Below, in pieces: positions 8,264-16,407 of a DNA stretch of 64,000 nt. The stretch is from Amycolatopsis balhimycina FH 1894. GTDB taxonomy: Bacteria > Actinomycetota > Actinomycetes > Mycobacteriales > Pseudonocardiaceae. How positions within the stretch are numbered: position 1 is the stretch's first letter; each line of letters begins with the position of its first letter. The DNA is taken from assembly GCF_000384295.1 (NCBI RefSeq), contig NZ_KB913037.1:1903975-1967974 (forward strand). Direction: 5' to 3'. Position numbers and translations under genes: made by a program. The notes under the pieces are model-generated. The model worked only from the letters and a program-made list of their open reading frames with translations. It had not been told where the DNA came from and did no database searches.

Positions 8264-9215
8264 TCAGCGCCGAAGCTCAGTACCGCACGCTGGTACGGGT
8301 GCTCCCGGCGTGGTACCGCGCCGAACGCGGCGACGAGATGGTCGGCACCCTGCTCGACCTGCACGGCGAGCGGGCCCGCGCGGCACTGTGGAGCGAACTG
8401 TGGGCGTTGCTGGCGCTGGGTGTGCGCACCCGCCTGGCGGCCAGGGCGCGGCGCCCGCCCGCGCGGTCGCCCTCGGCGATCTGGTGCGGCAGATCGCGCT
8501 CCTCGGCCTGCTCTGGGGCGTGCTCAGATCCGCCAGCAACGCCGGCATGACCCTCTGGTCGCTCTTCACATTCTCCGACCACGACCACGATTTCCTCCGT
8601 GCAGCGTTGACGTCCGACCTGATCACGGACCTCGTCCCGCTGGCCGTCGCGCTGATCCCGCTCGTACTTCTGGTGGACGGGTGGCGCCGCATGGCCAGGA
8701 TCGCCGCCGGGGCAATCCTGGCCGCGGGCGCGATCTTGTTCCTGACCAAGCACTGGTCCGATCTCGGGCCAGGGCCGGTCGTGTACTTCGCTCCACAGTG
8801 GCTTCCGCTGGTGCTGGTGCTTGCGGCCTTCCACGTCGACGCCCCGTTGCCACCGGCGCGGCCGTGGTGGTGGGCCATCGGCGCAAGCCTGGTCCTTGCC
8901 CCCGCCCTCGCGCTCGAGTTCGGCTTCCCGAGCGCACTGAACCGGATCACCGGTTTGTCCCCGCTCGTCTGGCTGTGCGCGATCGCCGGAGCCGGATATC
9001 TGCTGCTCCGGCGCCGCACCGGACCACGCCCGGCACGGACGCTGGCGCTGGCCCTGTGCATCGCCTTGGCGGTGATCCAGAATCTGGTGCTGAAAAACGG
9101 AATCAAGCCGTTCGGCGTGGTGGTGATCGCGCAGGTCTGCTGTGCCGGCGCAATCGTCGTGACACTGACCGTCGTGGGAATCCGTGACTACCGCCGGACC
9201 GTCGTGAACAGCTGA
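8260..9215 (+). pseudogene. PadR-coupled multi-pass membrane protein, frameshifted
   Basis: Starts at ATG 8260 (MISAEAQYRTLVRVLPAWYR) and runs as a typical PadR-partner N-terminus (GDEMVGTLLDLHGERAR, WALLALGVRTRLAARARR). Near 8455-8475 the frame must move by one missing base. The other frame continues as VALGDLVRQIALLGLLWGVL, followed by about six hydrophobic helices to IRDYRRTVVNS at 9215. Joined, the product is about 318 residues of a permease-like membrane protein. The shift sits in a run of GC repeats, so sequencing error, real decay or slippage are all possible. Confidence 0.65.
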
Positions 9216-9257
9216 CCTTTCTCGGCATTTTCCTCTCCAGAAAAGGATTCCGGCTTT

Positions 9258-10502
9258 ATGGACACCATTTCTGTCGCGCCCTCGCGCGCCCTTTTACCGC
9301 CGCTCGACGCGCCCCCGCCACGGGCGAGAATCCGCTGGAATGGCCTGTTGTCGCCGGCCACGGCGCTGCTCCTGGTTGTGCTGCCGATCGCGGGGTACCT
9401 CGGATTCCGGTCACCGTCGGGCTGGGCTGTCACGCTCGAATCCGTATCGCTGACCGACGGCTTTCACCGCCGGTTTCTCGTCGGCACCGTGCTGCGGCCG
9501 TTCGCAGCACTGTTCGGGTACCACTACGCGGTGTACGCCGTCGCCGCCTTCGCCGTGCTCGGGATGGTGCTGACGGTAGTGGTGGTCGCGTTCTTCCGGA
9601 CATCTTCGGTGAGCAGGCGATTCCTCATCATCGGCTGGCTGCTGCTGCCGACCGGCGGCTACCTGTTCCACGAAGTCGGCTACCTCGACCAGGTGCTGTA
9701 CCTGTTGCTGTTCGCCGCTTTGTGGGCACTGCGCCGCAACCGGCCGGTATCCGCCGCCGCGTTGATGGCGGCTTCCGTACTGACGCACGAAATCGCGTTG
9801 CTCACGGTGATTCCGGTTTTCGGGGTCGTACTCCTGCGGAAACTCCCGTTCCGGAAGGCCTGCGCGCTGCTCGCACCGTCCGCGGCCGCCGGACTGGTGG
9901 TGCTGACGGTGCCACCGGCCGAGGCGGGTGCGGTGCAGAGGTTCCAGCAGGTATTGGCAGGCGCGGGTTTCCCGTACCGCGACGACGCACTCGGGCTTTT
10001 CAACCGTACCCAGGCGCAGAGCTGGCAGCTCTACTCGATCACCGACGTCCTGCTCTATCTGCTGCCGATCCTGCTGGTGGTGGTGGCCGGTTTCCTGGTG
10101 CTGCACCGGCCTTCGGCGGCGACCCTGCTGCCGCTCGCCGCGGTGGCGACTCCGGTGCTGCTCGCTTTCGGCGGATGGGACGAGGCACGCTGGGGGTTCC
10201 TGCTCGTCACCAACTTCGTGCTCGTGCTGTGGCTCTGGCAGGGCAGACGCGAACCCGACCTGCAGCGGTTCGGCGCACTGGCCGCGGTCCTGCTGGTTCT
10301 CACCCACCTGCCGCTGCCCTACTTCGACGGCTACCGGCCCCGCGACATCACACTGGTGGGCACTCCCCACCCCGGAGGAAACATCACCTTGTCCGGGGCC
10401 GGCCTGAACGCGCGAGGGCTGCTCTTGCCTGACGGTCGAGTGATGGCGATTCATGCCGCATCTGCAAACAGGGAAACACGACAGATGGAGATGGTTCAAT
10501 GA
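9258..10502 (+). CDS. Multi-pass integral membrane protein of unknown function
   Basis: 414 residues. After a proline-rich cytoplasmic leader (about 30 residues) there are roughly 9-10 hydrophobic helices, separated by short loops such as SLTDGFHRRFLVGT and WDEARWG. The overall look (charged loop early, HE motif LTHEIALL near residue 178) is reminiscent of GT-C-type polytopic proteins, but no diagnostic DxD motif is visible, so I do not assign catalysis. Begins 42 bases after the PadR partner on the same strand and may share its transcript. Confidence 0.7.
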   Translation: MDTISVAPSRALLPPLDAPPPRARIRWNGLLSPATALLLVVLPIAGYLGFRSPSGWAVTLESVSLTDGFHRRFLVGTVLRPFAALFGYHYAVYAVAAFAVLGMVLTVVVVAFFRTSSVSRRFLIIGWLLLPTGGYLFHEVGYLDQVLYLLLFAALWALRRNRPVSAAALMAASVLTHEIALLTVIPVFGVVLLRKLPFRKACALLAPSAAAGLVVLTVPPAEAGAVQRFQQVLAGAGFPYRDDALGLFNRTQAQSWQLYSITDVLLYLLPILLVVVAGFLVLHRPSAATLLPLAAVATPVLLAFGGWDEARWGFLLVTNFVLVLWLWQGRREPDLQRFGALAAVLLVLTHLPLPYFDGYRPRDITLVGTPHPGGNITLSGAGLNARGLLLPDGRVMAIHAASANRETRQMEMVQ

Positions 10503-10610
10503 GGCTGCTACGTGGCACAACAGCGCGTTTCTCAACTCCCGATCTTGGAAATGCACCTGATGACCGGGCTGATGTCCGGCGTGAGAACGCTGCGCCCGGC
10601 CTCCGACCAG

Positions 10611-10640
10611 CGGCCCGGACGGCGCCCGGGGGCCGGGCCG
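10611..10640. terminator. GC hairpin between convergent genes
   Basis: CGGCCCGG (10611-10618) pairs with CCGGGCCG (10633-10640) across a 14-base loop, in the 154-base gap between two convergent genes. No U tract, as usual for actinomycete terminators. Confidence 0.4.
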
Positions 10641-10656
10641 GGCCGGGAGCCGACGC

Positions 10657-11220
10657 TTACGACGAGGTGCGCCGGCTCCGGTAGGCCGCGACGCTGGCCC
10701 GGTGCGCGCAGGCTCGGGTGCAGTACTGCTTCGAGCCGTTGCGCGAGAGGTCCACGAAAGTGGACCGGCATTTCGGCCCGGCACATACACCGAGGCGAGC
10801 CGGACCGAGCGTGGCGATCACCGAGGCCAGCGCGCTGAGCGTGGTCGCTGCGAGGTGCGCCGAGCAGCGGTCGGTGTCGGAAGTCACCTCGGTCCACCAG
10901 CGGTCGTGTTCATGGCGCAGCGCCGGGGTGGCGCGGCCGCGCCGCAGACCGTCATTGATCAGGGCCGCGGCCCCCACTGGGTCGGTGCCCGCTCGTTCGA
11001 GCACGGAACGCACCGTCTCGCGCACCTCGCGGACCTCCGCCAGGTCGGCGGGGGTGAGACGCCGCTGCGGCTGGGCTGTTCCGGCCGGAGAATGGCCGTC
11101 GAGGAAGCCCCCGAGCTGCTCCACGGTCTCGAGCTCGTCCTCTCCCTTGATCGGCTTCAGGGTGTTGGCAAGGTCGACGGCCGTCTGGACCGCCGACGTG
11201 CTGTAACACGCATCCAGCAT
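10657..11220 (-). CDS. CGNR zinc-finger transcription regulator
   Basis: 187 residues from ATG 11220, chosen because GAGGAG lies 9 bases before it. N-terminal ABATE-like stress domain (AVQTAVDLANTLKPIKG), C-terminal zinc finger CAGPKCRSTFVDLSRNGSKQ then YCTRACAHR, in which the family's CGNR signature reads CAHR. Such proteins are DNA-binding regulators. It is divergent from an MFS exporter, and a perfect 8+8 inverted repeat lies just upstream of both, so it likely controls the exporter. Confidence 0.85.
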   Translation of the reverse strand: MLDACYSTSAVQTAVDLANTLKPIKGEDELETVEQLGGFLDGHSPAGTAQPQRRLTPADLAEVREVRETVRSVLERAGTDPVGAAALINDGLRRGRATPALRHEHDRWWTEVTSDTDRCSAHLAATTLSALASVIATLGPARLGVCAGPKCRSTFVDLSRNGSKQYCTRACAHRASVAAYRSRRTSS

Positions 11221-11245
11221 TTGACGTGTCTCCTCGCGCTCCTTA

Positions 11246-11272
11246 ATGTGACACTCATACTGGCTGTCACAT
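11246..11272. promoter_or_regulatory. Operator between CGNR regulator and MFS exporter
   Basis: Perfect inverted repeat ATGTGACA (11246-11253) and TGTCACAT (11265-11272), 11-base spacer, 25 bases from the CGNR start. The right arm overlaps the earliest possible start codon of the exporter, so binding here could block transcription of both genes. Confidence 0.65.
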
Positions 11273-12677
11273 GTCACCACCATACGTGAGAGGAGACGAC
11301 GATGCCGCAGACGATCCTCTGGGTCCGCTCCCCGGCCGGGGAGCGGACCCAGCCCCGGACGGGCGCCGGCTGGGGCTGCTCCTGGGGATGCTGGTGCTGC
11401 CGATGTACGTGGCGCTGGGCGCTCCGTCGGTGGCGCTGCCGGCCATCGGCCGGGCGCTCGCGGTGCCGTTCGGGGCCACCGCGTGGATCCTCGCCGCGTG
11501 GTCGCTGACCTCCGCGCTCGCGATGCCGGTCGCAGGCCGGCTGATCGCCCGGTGGAGCCCCTTCCAGGTTCTCGTCGTCGGGGTCGTGACACTCGCCGCG
11601 GGCTCCGTGCTCGCCGGAGCCGGCCCGACGCTGGCGGTCGTGATCGCCGGCCGGCTGATCGGTGGCGCCGGGGCGGGCGCGACCGTGATCGCCGTCTTCG
11701 CCGCCGCCACCGCCCTTCCCGGGCGGGAACGGATCCGCGCGCTGGGCATCGTCGCCGCCGCCGGCGCGACCGCGTCGGGGTGCGGGACGCTGCTGGGCGG
11801 GGCGGTGACCACCTGGCTGGGCTGGCGTGCCGTGCTCGCGATCCCGGTCCTCGCGCTGCCCCTCCTGCTGGCTGCCTTGCCGAGCAGGCACGCGTTGGCG
11901 CGGAACGGTGGAGGCGAGCGCCCCGACCCGACCGGGCGATTCGACGTCGTCGGCGCGGCCGTGCTGTCGGTACTCGCCGGCTCGGTGATCACGGTGCTGC
12001 AGGCCCACTCGGTCGGCCTGCCCGTAGTGGTCACGCTCGTCGTGGCCGCCGCCGGGGCGCTCGCCGCCGGGGCGCTGTGGTGGCGCGTGCGGCGCACGCC
12101 CGACGGATTCGTGCCCCGGCGGGTGATTACGGCCCGCGGCTTCCTGCCGGCCGGGCTCATCGGCGGGACGGTCTTCGCCGGCTACTACGGCGTGCTGTTC
12201 CTCGCCCCGTCCCTGATCGAGCAGGCCACGGACGGCGGCGCCCTCGAAGCCGGCGTGCTCCTCGTCCCGGCGGCCGCCTGCTCGGTACTGGCCGGGCGGC
12301 TGGTCGGCACCTTGACCGGCCGGTTCACCGGCTGGCAGGTGTCGGCCGGACTCGCGGCGGTCACCGTCACCGGTGTGCTCGTGGTCGCGGTCTTCAGCGG
12401 CCCGGTCCCGGTCATCGTCGGCACGGCGCTGACCGTGTGCGGGTTCGCCGGCGCCCAGGCCGTGCTGGTGGGCCTCGCGACGGACCTGGTCGCCACGAGC
12501 GACCGCGACACCGCCCAGAGCCTGCTCAACTTCATGAACGCCCTGGGCGGCGGGATCGGCCCGGCCACCGTCGCGGGCCTGTCCGGCATCGCGTCGGTAC
12601 CGGTGGCCCTCGCCGTGCTCGCGGCACTCCCCCTGGCCGGACTCGTCGTCAGCTTGACCCGGCGCCCCGGCGCCTGA
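11271..12677 (+). CDS. MFS transporter (drug efflux type)
   Basis: Up to 468 residues with 12-14 membrane helices: first helix LGLLLGMLVLPMYVALGAP, motif C-like GAGAGATVIAVF and a central cytoplasmic loop near residue 225. Proton-driven exporter of small hydrophobic compounds. The start is unclear. The only strong ribosome site (GAGAGGAG, 11287-11294) points to ATG 11302, which is out of frame with the transporter. In-frame ATG 11271 lies in the operator and would be leaderless, and GTG 11286 has no ribosome site. A 34-base perfect palindrome at 11319-11352 lies inside the leader codons. Product is probably regulated by the divergent CGNR protein. Confidence 0.8.
   Translation: MSPPYVRGDDDAADDPLGPLPGRGADPAPDGRRLGLLLGMLVLPMYVALGAPSVALPAIGRALAVPFGATAWILAAWSLTSALAMPVAGRLIARWSPFQVLVVGVVTLAAGSVLAGAGPTLAVVIAGRLIGGAGAGATVIAVFAAATALPGRERIRALGIVAAAGATASGCGTLLGGAVTTWLGWRAVLAIPVLALPLLLAALPSRHALARNGGGERPDPTGRFDVVGAAVLSVLAGSVITVLQAHSVGLPVVVTLVVAAAGALAAGALWWRVRRTPDGFVPRRVITARGFLPAGLIGGTVFAGYYGVLFLAPSLIEQATDGGALEAGVLLVPAAACSVLAGRLVGTLTGRFTGWQVSAGLAAVTVTGVLVVAVFSGPVPVIVGTALTVCGFAGAQAVLVGLATDLVATSDRDTAQSLLNFMNALGGGIGPATVAGLSGIASVPVALAVLAALPLAGLVVSLTRRPGA
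11319..11352. repeat. 34-base perfect palindrome in the 5' end of the MFS gene
   Basis: CTGGGTCCGCTCCCCGG followed by its exact reverse complement CCGGGGAGCGGACCCAG, with no loop. In RNA it would give a very stable hairpin 17 bases after the ATG at 11302. Confidence 0.9.
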
Positions 12678-12715
12678 CTGCTTTCCGATTGCCTTACCGA
12701 GAAGGGAGACCCACC

Positions 12716-13837
12716 ATGACCGCCGAGCCATTCGAGGTCAGCGTCACCGAAGCCGAGATCGCGGACCTGCGTGACCGGTTGCGCCGGACGCGGTGGCCCG
12801 AGCCCGAGCCGGTGGACGACTGGTCACAGGGAATCCCGCTGGCTTACACGCAGGAGCTCTGCCGCAGCTGGGCCGAGGACTACGACTTCGGGTTCGCCGA
12901 GCGGCTGAACGTCTTCCCGCAATACCGCGACACTATCGACGGGCTGGGCATCCACTTCCTGCACGTCCGCTCACCGGAACCGGACGCGTTCCCGCTCGTG
13001 CTCACGCACGGCTGGCCCGGCTCGGTGCTCGAGTTCCTGGACGTCATCGGCCCGCTGACCGATCCTCGCGCGCACGGCGGGGACCCGGCGGACGCGTTCC
13101 ACGTGGTCGCGCCGTCGTTGCCCGGGTACGGCTGGAGTGACAAGCCGTCGACGACCGGATGGGGCGTCACCCGCATCGCGCGCGCCTGGGACGCCTTGAT
13201 GGTTTCGCTGGGTTACGAGCGCTACGGCGCGCAGGGCGGTGACTGGGGTTCGGCGGTGTCCGGCGCGCTGGGCGAGGTGGCGCCCGAGCGGGTCGCCGGT
13301 GTGCACCTGAACCTGGGGTCCGTGGCGGCGGGCACGTTCGACGACCCGACGCCGTCGGAGCTGGCGAACCTCGAGGCCGAGCAGGAGTTCCGGCGGACCG
13401 GCCGGGGGTACTCGGCGCTTCAGGCGTCCCGGCCGCAGACGCTCGGCTATGGCCTCACCGACTCCCCGGCGGGCCAGGCGGCCTGGATCGCCGAGAAGTT
13501 CCAGGCGTGGACGGACAACGACGGCCATCCCGAGGACGCGGTGTCGCGGCAGGCGATCCTCGACGAGATCTCGGTCTACTGGTTCACCGCGTCGGCCACG
13601 TCGTCGGCGCGCCTGTACTGGGAAAGCTTCGCCCGCTTCCGGGACAAGGTCACCGCACCGACCGGGCTGTCGATCTACCCCCGCGACATAACTCGGCCGT
13701 CGCGTCGGGAGGCCGAGCTGCGGTTCACCGACCTGCGCTGGTTCGAGGAAATGCCCCGAGGGGGCCACTTCGCCGCGCTGGAACAGCCGGAGTCGCTGGT
13801 CCAGCAGGTGCGCGGGTTCTTCCGCCTCTTCCGCTGA
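12716..13837 (+). CDS. Epoxide hydrolase (alpha/beta hydrolase)
   Basis: 373 residues. The N-terminal epoxide hydrolase extension (EAEIADLRDRLRRTRWPEPE) precedes an alpha/beta hydrolase fold with HGWP at 98-101 (oxyanion), nucleophile Asp176 in QGGDWGS, and the catalytic His in GGHFAALEQPE near residue 350. It opens epoxides to diols by an ester intermediate. ATG with GAAGGGAGA 7 bases upstream. It lies 38 bases behind the MFS gene on the same strand and may be in one transcript, pairing detoxification with export. A paralogue is at 22343. Confidence 0.88.
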   Translation: MTAEPFEVSVTEAEIADLRDRLRRTRWPEPEPVDDWSQGIPLAYTQELCRSWAEDYDFGFAERLNVFPQYRDTIDGLGIHFLHVRSPEPDAFPLVLTHGWPGSVLEFLDVIGPLTDPRAHGGDPADAFHVVAPSLPGYGWSDKPSTTGWGVTRIARAWDALMVSLGYERYGAQGGDWGSAVSGALGEVAPERVAGVHLNLGSVAAGTFDDPTPSELANLEAEQEFRRTGRGYSALQASRPQTLGYGLTDSPAGQAAWIAEKFQAWTDNDGHPEDAVSRQAILDEISVYWFTASATSSARLYWESFARFRDKVTAPTGLSIYPRDITRPSRREAELRFTDLRWFEEMPRGGHFAALEQPESLVQQVRGFFRLFR

Positions 13838-13869
13838 CTGTCGATCCCATCTCCGGGAAGCCCGCGCGG

Positions 13870-14006
13870 GCCGAGCAGACCGTCACCGTGTGGCGGTCGG
13901 CCCAGGCCGCCATCGACATCAGCACAGGGAAGGCGTCTCGTCCCTTGTCGGTGAGCCGGTACTCATGACGGACGGGCTTGTCCTGGTACTCGACTTGGAA
14001 CGCGTC
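13870..14006 (-). pseudogene. HxlR regulator C-terminal remnant
   Basis: Minus strand reads DAFQVEYQDKPVRHEYRLTD then KGRDAFPVLMSMAAWADRH, the recognition wing and helix of HxlR-type winged-helix regulators. The N-terminal half is missing and the tail runs into unrelated sequence behind the epoxide hydrolase. Confidence 0.65.
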
Positions 14007-14007
14007 A

Positions 14008-14085
14008 CTGGAGGCCGGCGGCGTGCTGGTCGGCGACAAGGTCACCCTGGACATCGACGTCTCGGCGGTCAAGCGCTCCGGCTGA
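14008..14085 (+). pseudogene. YceI-like protein C-terminal remnant
   Basis: Reads LEAGGVLVGDKVTLDIDVSA then VKRSG and a stop: the last two strands of a YceI-type lipocalin-like protein. It abuts the HxlR remnant on the other strand, so the junction near 14007 is a deletion scar. Confidence 0.5.
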
Positions 14086-15610
14086 CGCCGACCCGGTCCA
14101 GGTAGTCCCGCACGGCAGTCCTGCTCGCGCCGGGTGCGCGCAGCGCGAGGTAGCCATCAGGCCGCACCAGGACGAGGGTGTCCCCGGTGACGCCGTACGC
14201 GGTCCGCGCGTGCCCCTCGACGTCCACCAGCTCGGCACCGCTGCCCGGCGCGCCGACCGCCACCGGCTTGACGAGTCCACGGTGGGCGGTGCCGACGTCC
14301 CGCAGTGGACCGGCGCAGGACTCGCCGAAGCCGAGCAGGGTGAAATGCGGGCCGCGGAAGGCGTCGAACAGCCGCCGTGGCGTGCCGGAGCTGTCCACGC
14401 AGGGCGCGTCGGGCGCACGATCACCGGCACGCGGTCCATTCCCGGCGTCGCCGTCGACGGACAGCGAGCTGGCCGGGTAGCCGAGCCCGAGCTGCTGGCC
14501 GTCCGGGGGCGCGCCGTCCGCGATGTCCGTGCTGCCACCGTTGACGAACCGCCCCGCGACCCTGCGCAGCCCCTCGGCACTCACGCCGAGCGTCCACGAG
14601 GCGACCGGGAGCCGCTCCTCCTGGTAGCTGTCCAGCAGCGACTGCCACGCGCCGGAACACACCATGGCGAGCTTCCAGCCGAGGTTGTACGCGTCCTGGA
14701 TGCCGGTGTTCATGCCGAGGCCGCCGGCCGGCGGATGCACGTGCGCCGCGTCGCCGGCCAGCAACACCCGGCCCACCCTGAACCGGTCGGCCATCCGCAC
14801 GTTCACCCGGTACGTGGACAGCCAGCTCGCCTTCGAGAGCCGGATGCCGTGCCCGTCGGCGAGATCGTCCACGATCCGCCGGAAGTACGGCAGCGAGGGT
14901 TCGGGGAGGCTGCCCTCCGCGCCGAAGTCGCCGAACGGTACGGCCTGCAGTTGCCAGGACCGCTCGTGGCGGAACGGGCACAGAGCCAGGAACCCGTGCC
15001 GGCGGACGGTCCACTGGTACCAGGCGTCCGGTTCGAGCCCGTCGAGTTCGACGTCCCCGAGCAGCATGGCCTGCTCCCCGCTCTCGCCCTCGAAGCGCAC
15101 GCCGAGTGCCTTGCGCACGGTGCTGCGACCGCCGTCGCAGCCGACCAGGTAGCGCGCAGCCACCCGCTCGCCGGTATCCAGCACCGCATGCACACCGTTC
15201 GCGGACTGGCTGAACTCGGCGAGGCCTGCGGCCAGTTCCACCCGCACGCCGTGCTCGGCGAGCCGCGCGCGCAGGATCCGCTCGATCCGCCACTGCGGGA
15301 TCAGCAGCCCGCCGTCGTAGGGCCGATCCGGTGTGGGTGCCCGCTGGGCGTGCGGGTCGGCCTCGGCAACCAGGTCGCCGTCGAGGTACCGCCGGTGTGG
15401 CAGGTGCCGGAACCCGTAGTGCAGCACCTCGTCGGCGACACCGAGGTCGTCCAGCACCTCCTGGGTGCGTGCGGTGAGCCCCTTGCCGCGCGAACCGGGG
15501 AAGTGCTCGGCAGCTCGGTCGACGATGCGCACGTCGACGCCCCGGCGGGCCAGCTCGATGGCCAGCGTGAGCCCGGTGGGTCCGGCGCCCGCGATCAGGA
15601 CGTCGGTCAC
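14069..15610 (-). CDS. FAD-dependent aromatic monooxygenase (class A)
   Basis: 513 residues. GAGPTG dinucleotide loop at 7-12, second FAD motif VGCDGGRSTVRK near 172, and GDAAHVHPPAGGLGMNTGIQ near 290 define a PHBH-type flavin hydroxylase. The C-terminal 110 residues form the thioredoxin-like domain usual in the polyketide-hydroxylase/phenol hydroxylase group. It hydroxylates aromatic rings with NAD(P)H and O2. GTG start overlaps the stop of the P450 remnant (GTGA), so they were co-translated. Its 3' end overlaps a YceI remnant. Could be catabolic or a stray tailoring gene; there is no PKS gene nearby. Confidence 0.88.
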   Translation of the reverse strand: MTDVLIAGAGPTGLTLAIELARRGVDVRIVDRAAEHFPGSRGKGLTARTQEVLDDLGVADEVLHYGFRHLPHRRYLDGDLVAEADPHAQRAPTPDRPYDGGLLIPQWRIERILRARLAEHGVRVELAAGLAEFSQSANGVHAVLDTGERVAARYLVGCDGGRSTVRKALGVRFEGESGEQAMLLGDVELDGLEPDAWYQWTVRRHGFLALCPFRHERSWQLQAVPFGDFGAEGSLPEPSLPYFRRIVDDLADGHGIRLSKASWLSTYRVNVRMADRFRVGRVLLAGDAAHVHPPAGGLGMNTGIQDAYNLGWKLAMVCSGAWQSLLDSYQEERLPVASWTLGVSAEGLRRVAGRFVNGGSTDIADGAPPDGQQLGLGYPASSLSVDGDAGNGPRAGDRAPDAPCVDSSGTPRRLFDAFRGPHFTLLGFGESCAGPLRDVGTAHRGLVKPVAVGAPGSGAELVDVEGHARTAYGVTGDTLVLVRPDGYLALRAPGASRTAVRDYLDRVGVSRSA

Positions 15611-15924
15611 CGGTCCCCGTCCTGGCGCATTGCCGGCGCCTTACCAGGCGCGTCGTTGCCGAGGTTCTGCCGCACCGAGTCGAAGATCCGCAGCCCCTGG
15701 CTGACCAGGCCGGCGGTGAGATCGCCGAGCCCGGGCGCATCGGGGTGGCCCATCATCGCCGCCTGCGAGTAACGGGAGGCACCCGCCGCGCTCGTGGTCC
15801 ACGACAGACGCGAGTCAGCGATCAGCGCCCGCACCTCGTCGTGGCCGCTGACCAACCAGGCCGGATCCCCCGCCGGGGTCCGCACCGCCCTGACCGGCGC
15901 CGATGCGGCATGCATGCTCGCCAT
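15607..15924 (-). pseudogene. Cytochrome P450 N-terminal fragment
   Basis: 105 residues from ATG 15924 (GGGAGGG upstream). It begins like an actinobacterial P450: APVRAVRTPAGDPAWLVSG, HDEVRALIADSRL, SRYSQAAMMG. It then jumps to an unrelated tail (LVSQGLRIFDSVRQNLG) and stops. All catalytic parts (I-helix, ExxR, heme Cys) are absent. The frame stays open and coupled to the flavin monooxygenase start, so it may persist as a leader ORF. Confidence 0.65.
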
Positions 15925-16008
15925 CACACCCTCCCTGATCCCGTGCGGTCACTGAGGCGACCGGCGGTGACGCTAGCCGGTTTCCGGGCCGGGTGTCCTC
16001 GTGCTGGA

Positions 16009-16063
16009 GGTGGAGATCGGGGTGGATATCTGCCTGGAAATCTCCACCGCGGTTCCTACCGCG
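16009..16063. repeat. Two inverted repeats upstream of a small membrane peptide
   Basis: GGTGGAGAT (16009-16017) pairs with ATCTCCACC (16040-16048). Directly after, CGCGGT (16048-16053) pairs with ACCGCG (16058-16063) around TCCT. They lie in the 226-base gap between the divergent P450 remnant and the peptide gene at 16151 and could be operators or leader hairpins. Nothing else is seen in the gap. Confidence 0.45.
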
Positions 16064-16150
16064 AACCGACGACACACCCGGGGCGGTGTTCGTAGCGTCG
16101 TCATCAACGGTTATGCCGTCGCGATAGTGACCATCGAAGGAGCACCACCC

Positions 16151-16282
16151 ATGTTGATCGGATCCCTGCTGACTGCCGCCGGCCTGTTGTCCGGTGTGCC
16201 CATCGCGGTCTGGCTGACCGTGGCTGTCCTCGCCGTGGTGGGCGTGATGGCCTTCAAGATGCGAAGGCGCCGACGGCGTTAG
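16151..16282 (+). CDS. Small single-span membrane peptide
   Basis: 43 residues. AAGGAG at 16137-16142 lies 8 bases before the ATG. One long hydrophobic segment (IAVWLTVAVLAVVGVMAF) is followed by a highly basic tail of nine residues, giving a predicted N-out/C-in single-pass topology. The reading frame is open further upstream, but no other start has a ribosome site. Function unknown. Confidence 0.5.
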   Translation: MLIGSLLTAAGLLSGVPIAVWLTVAVLAVVGVMAFKMRRRRRR

Positions 16283-16407
16283 TGACATCGTTGCGCTACG
16301 GCAGATGCAGACAAGGAGCGACGACGGTGGTAGTGACGGACATGGCCAGTGGTTCCGTTGACGACGCGCCAACAGCCTCCTCATGACGAACGTCGAGACG
16401 CTTCGAG

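Noticed and set aside
9411..10790. Minus-strand open frame of 459 codons opposite the membrane protein
   Set aside because: Gln/His/Arg-rich shadow of hydrophobic codons; the plus strand encodes regular membrane helices.
11483..12715. Apparent fusion of a long N-terminus to the epoxide hydrolase
   Set aside because: The N-terminal part is the shifted frame of the MFS gene; a ribosome site and ATG at 12716 mark the real start.
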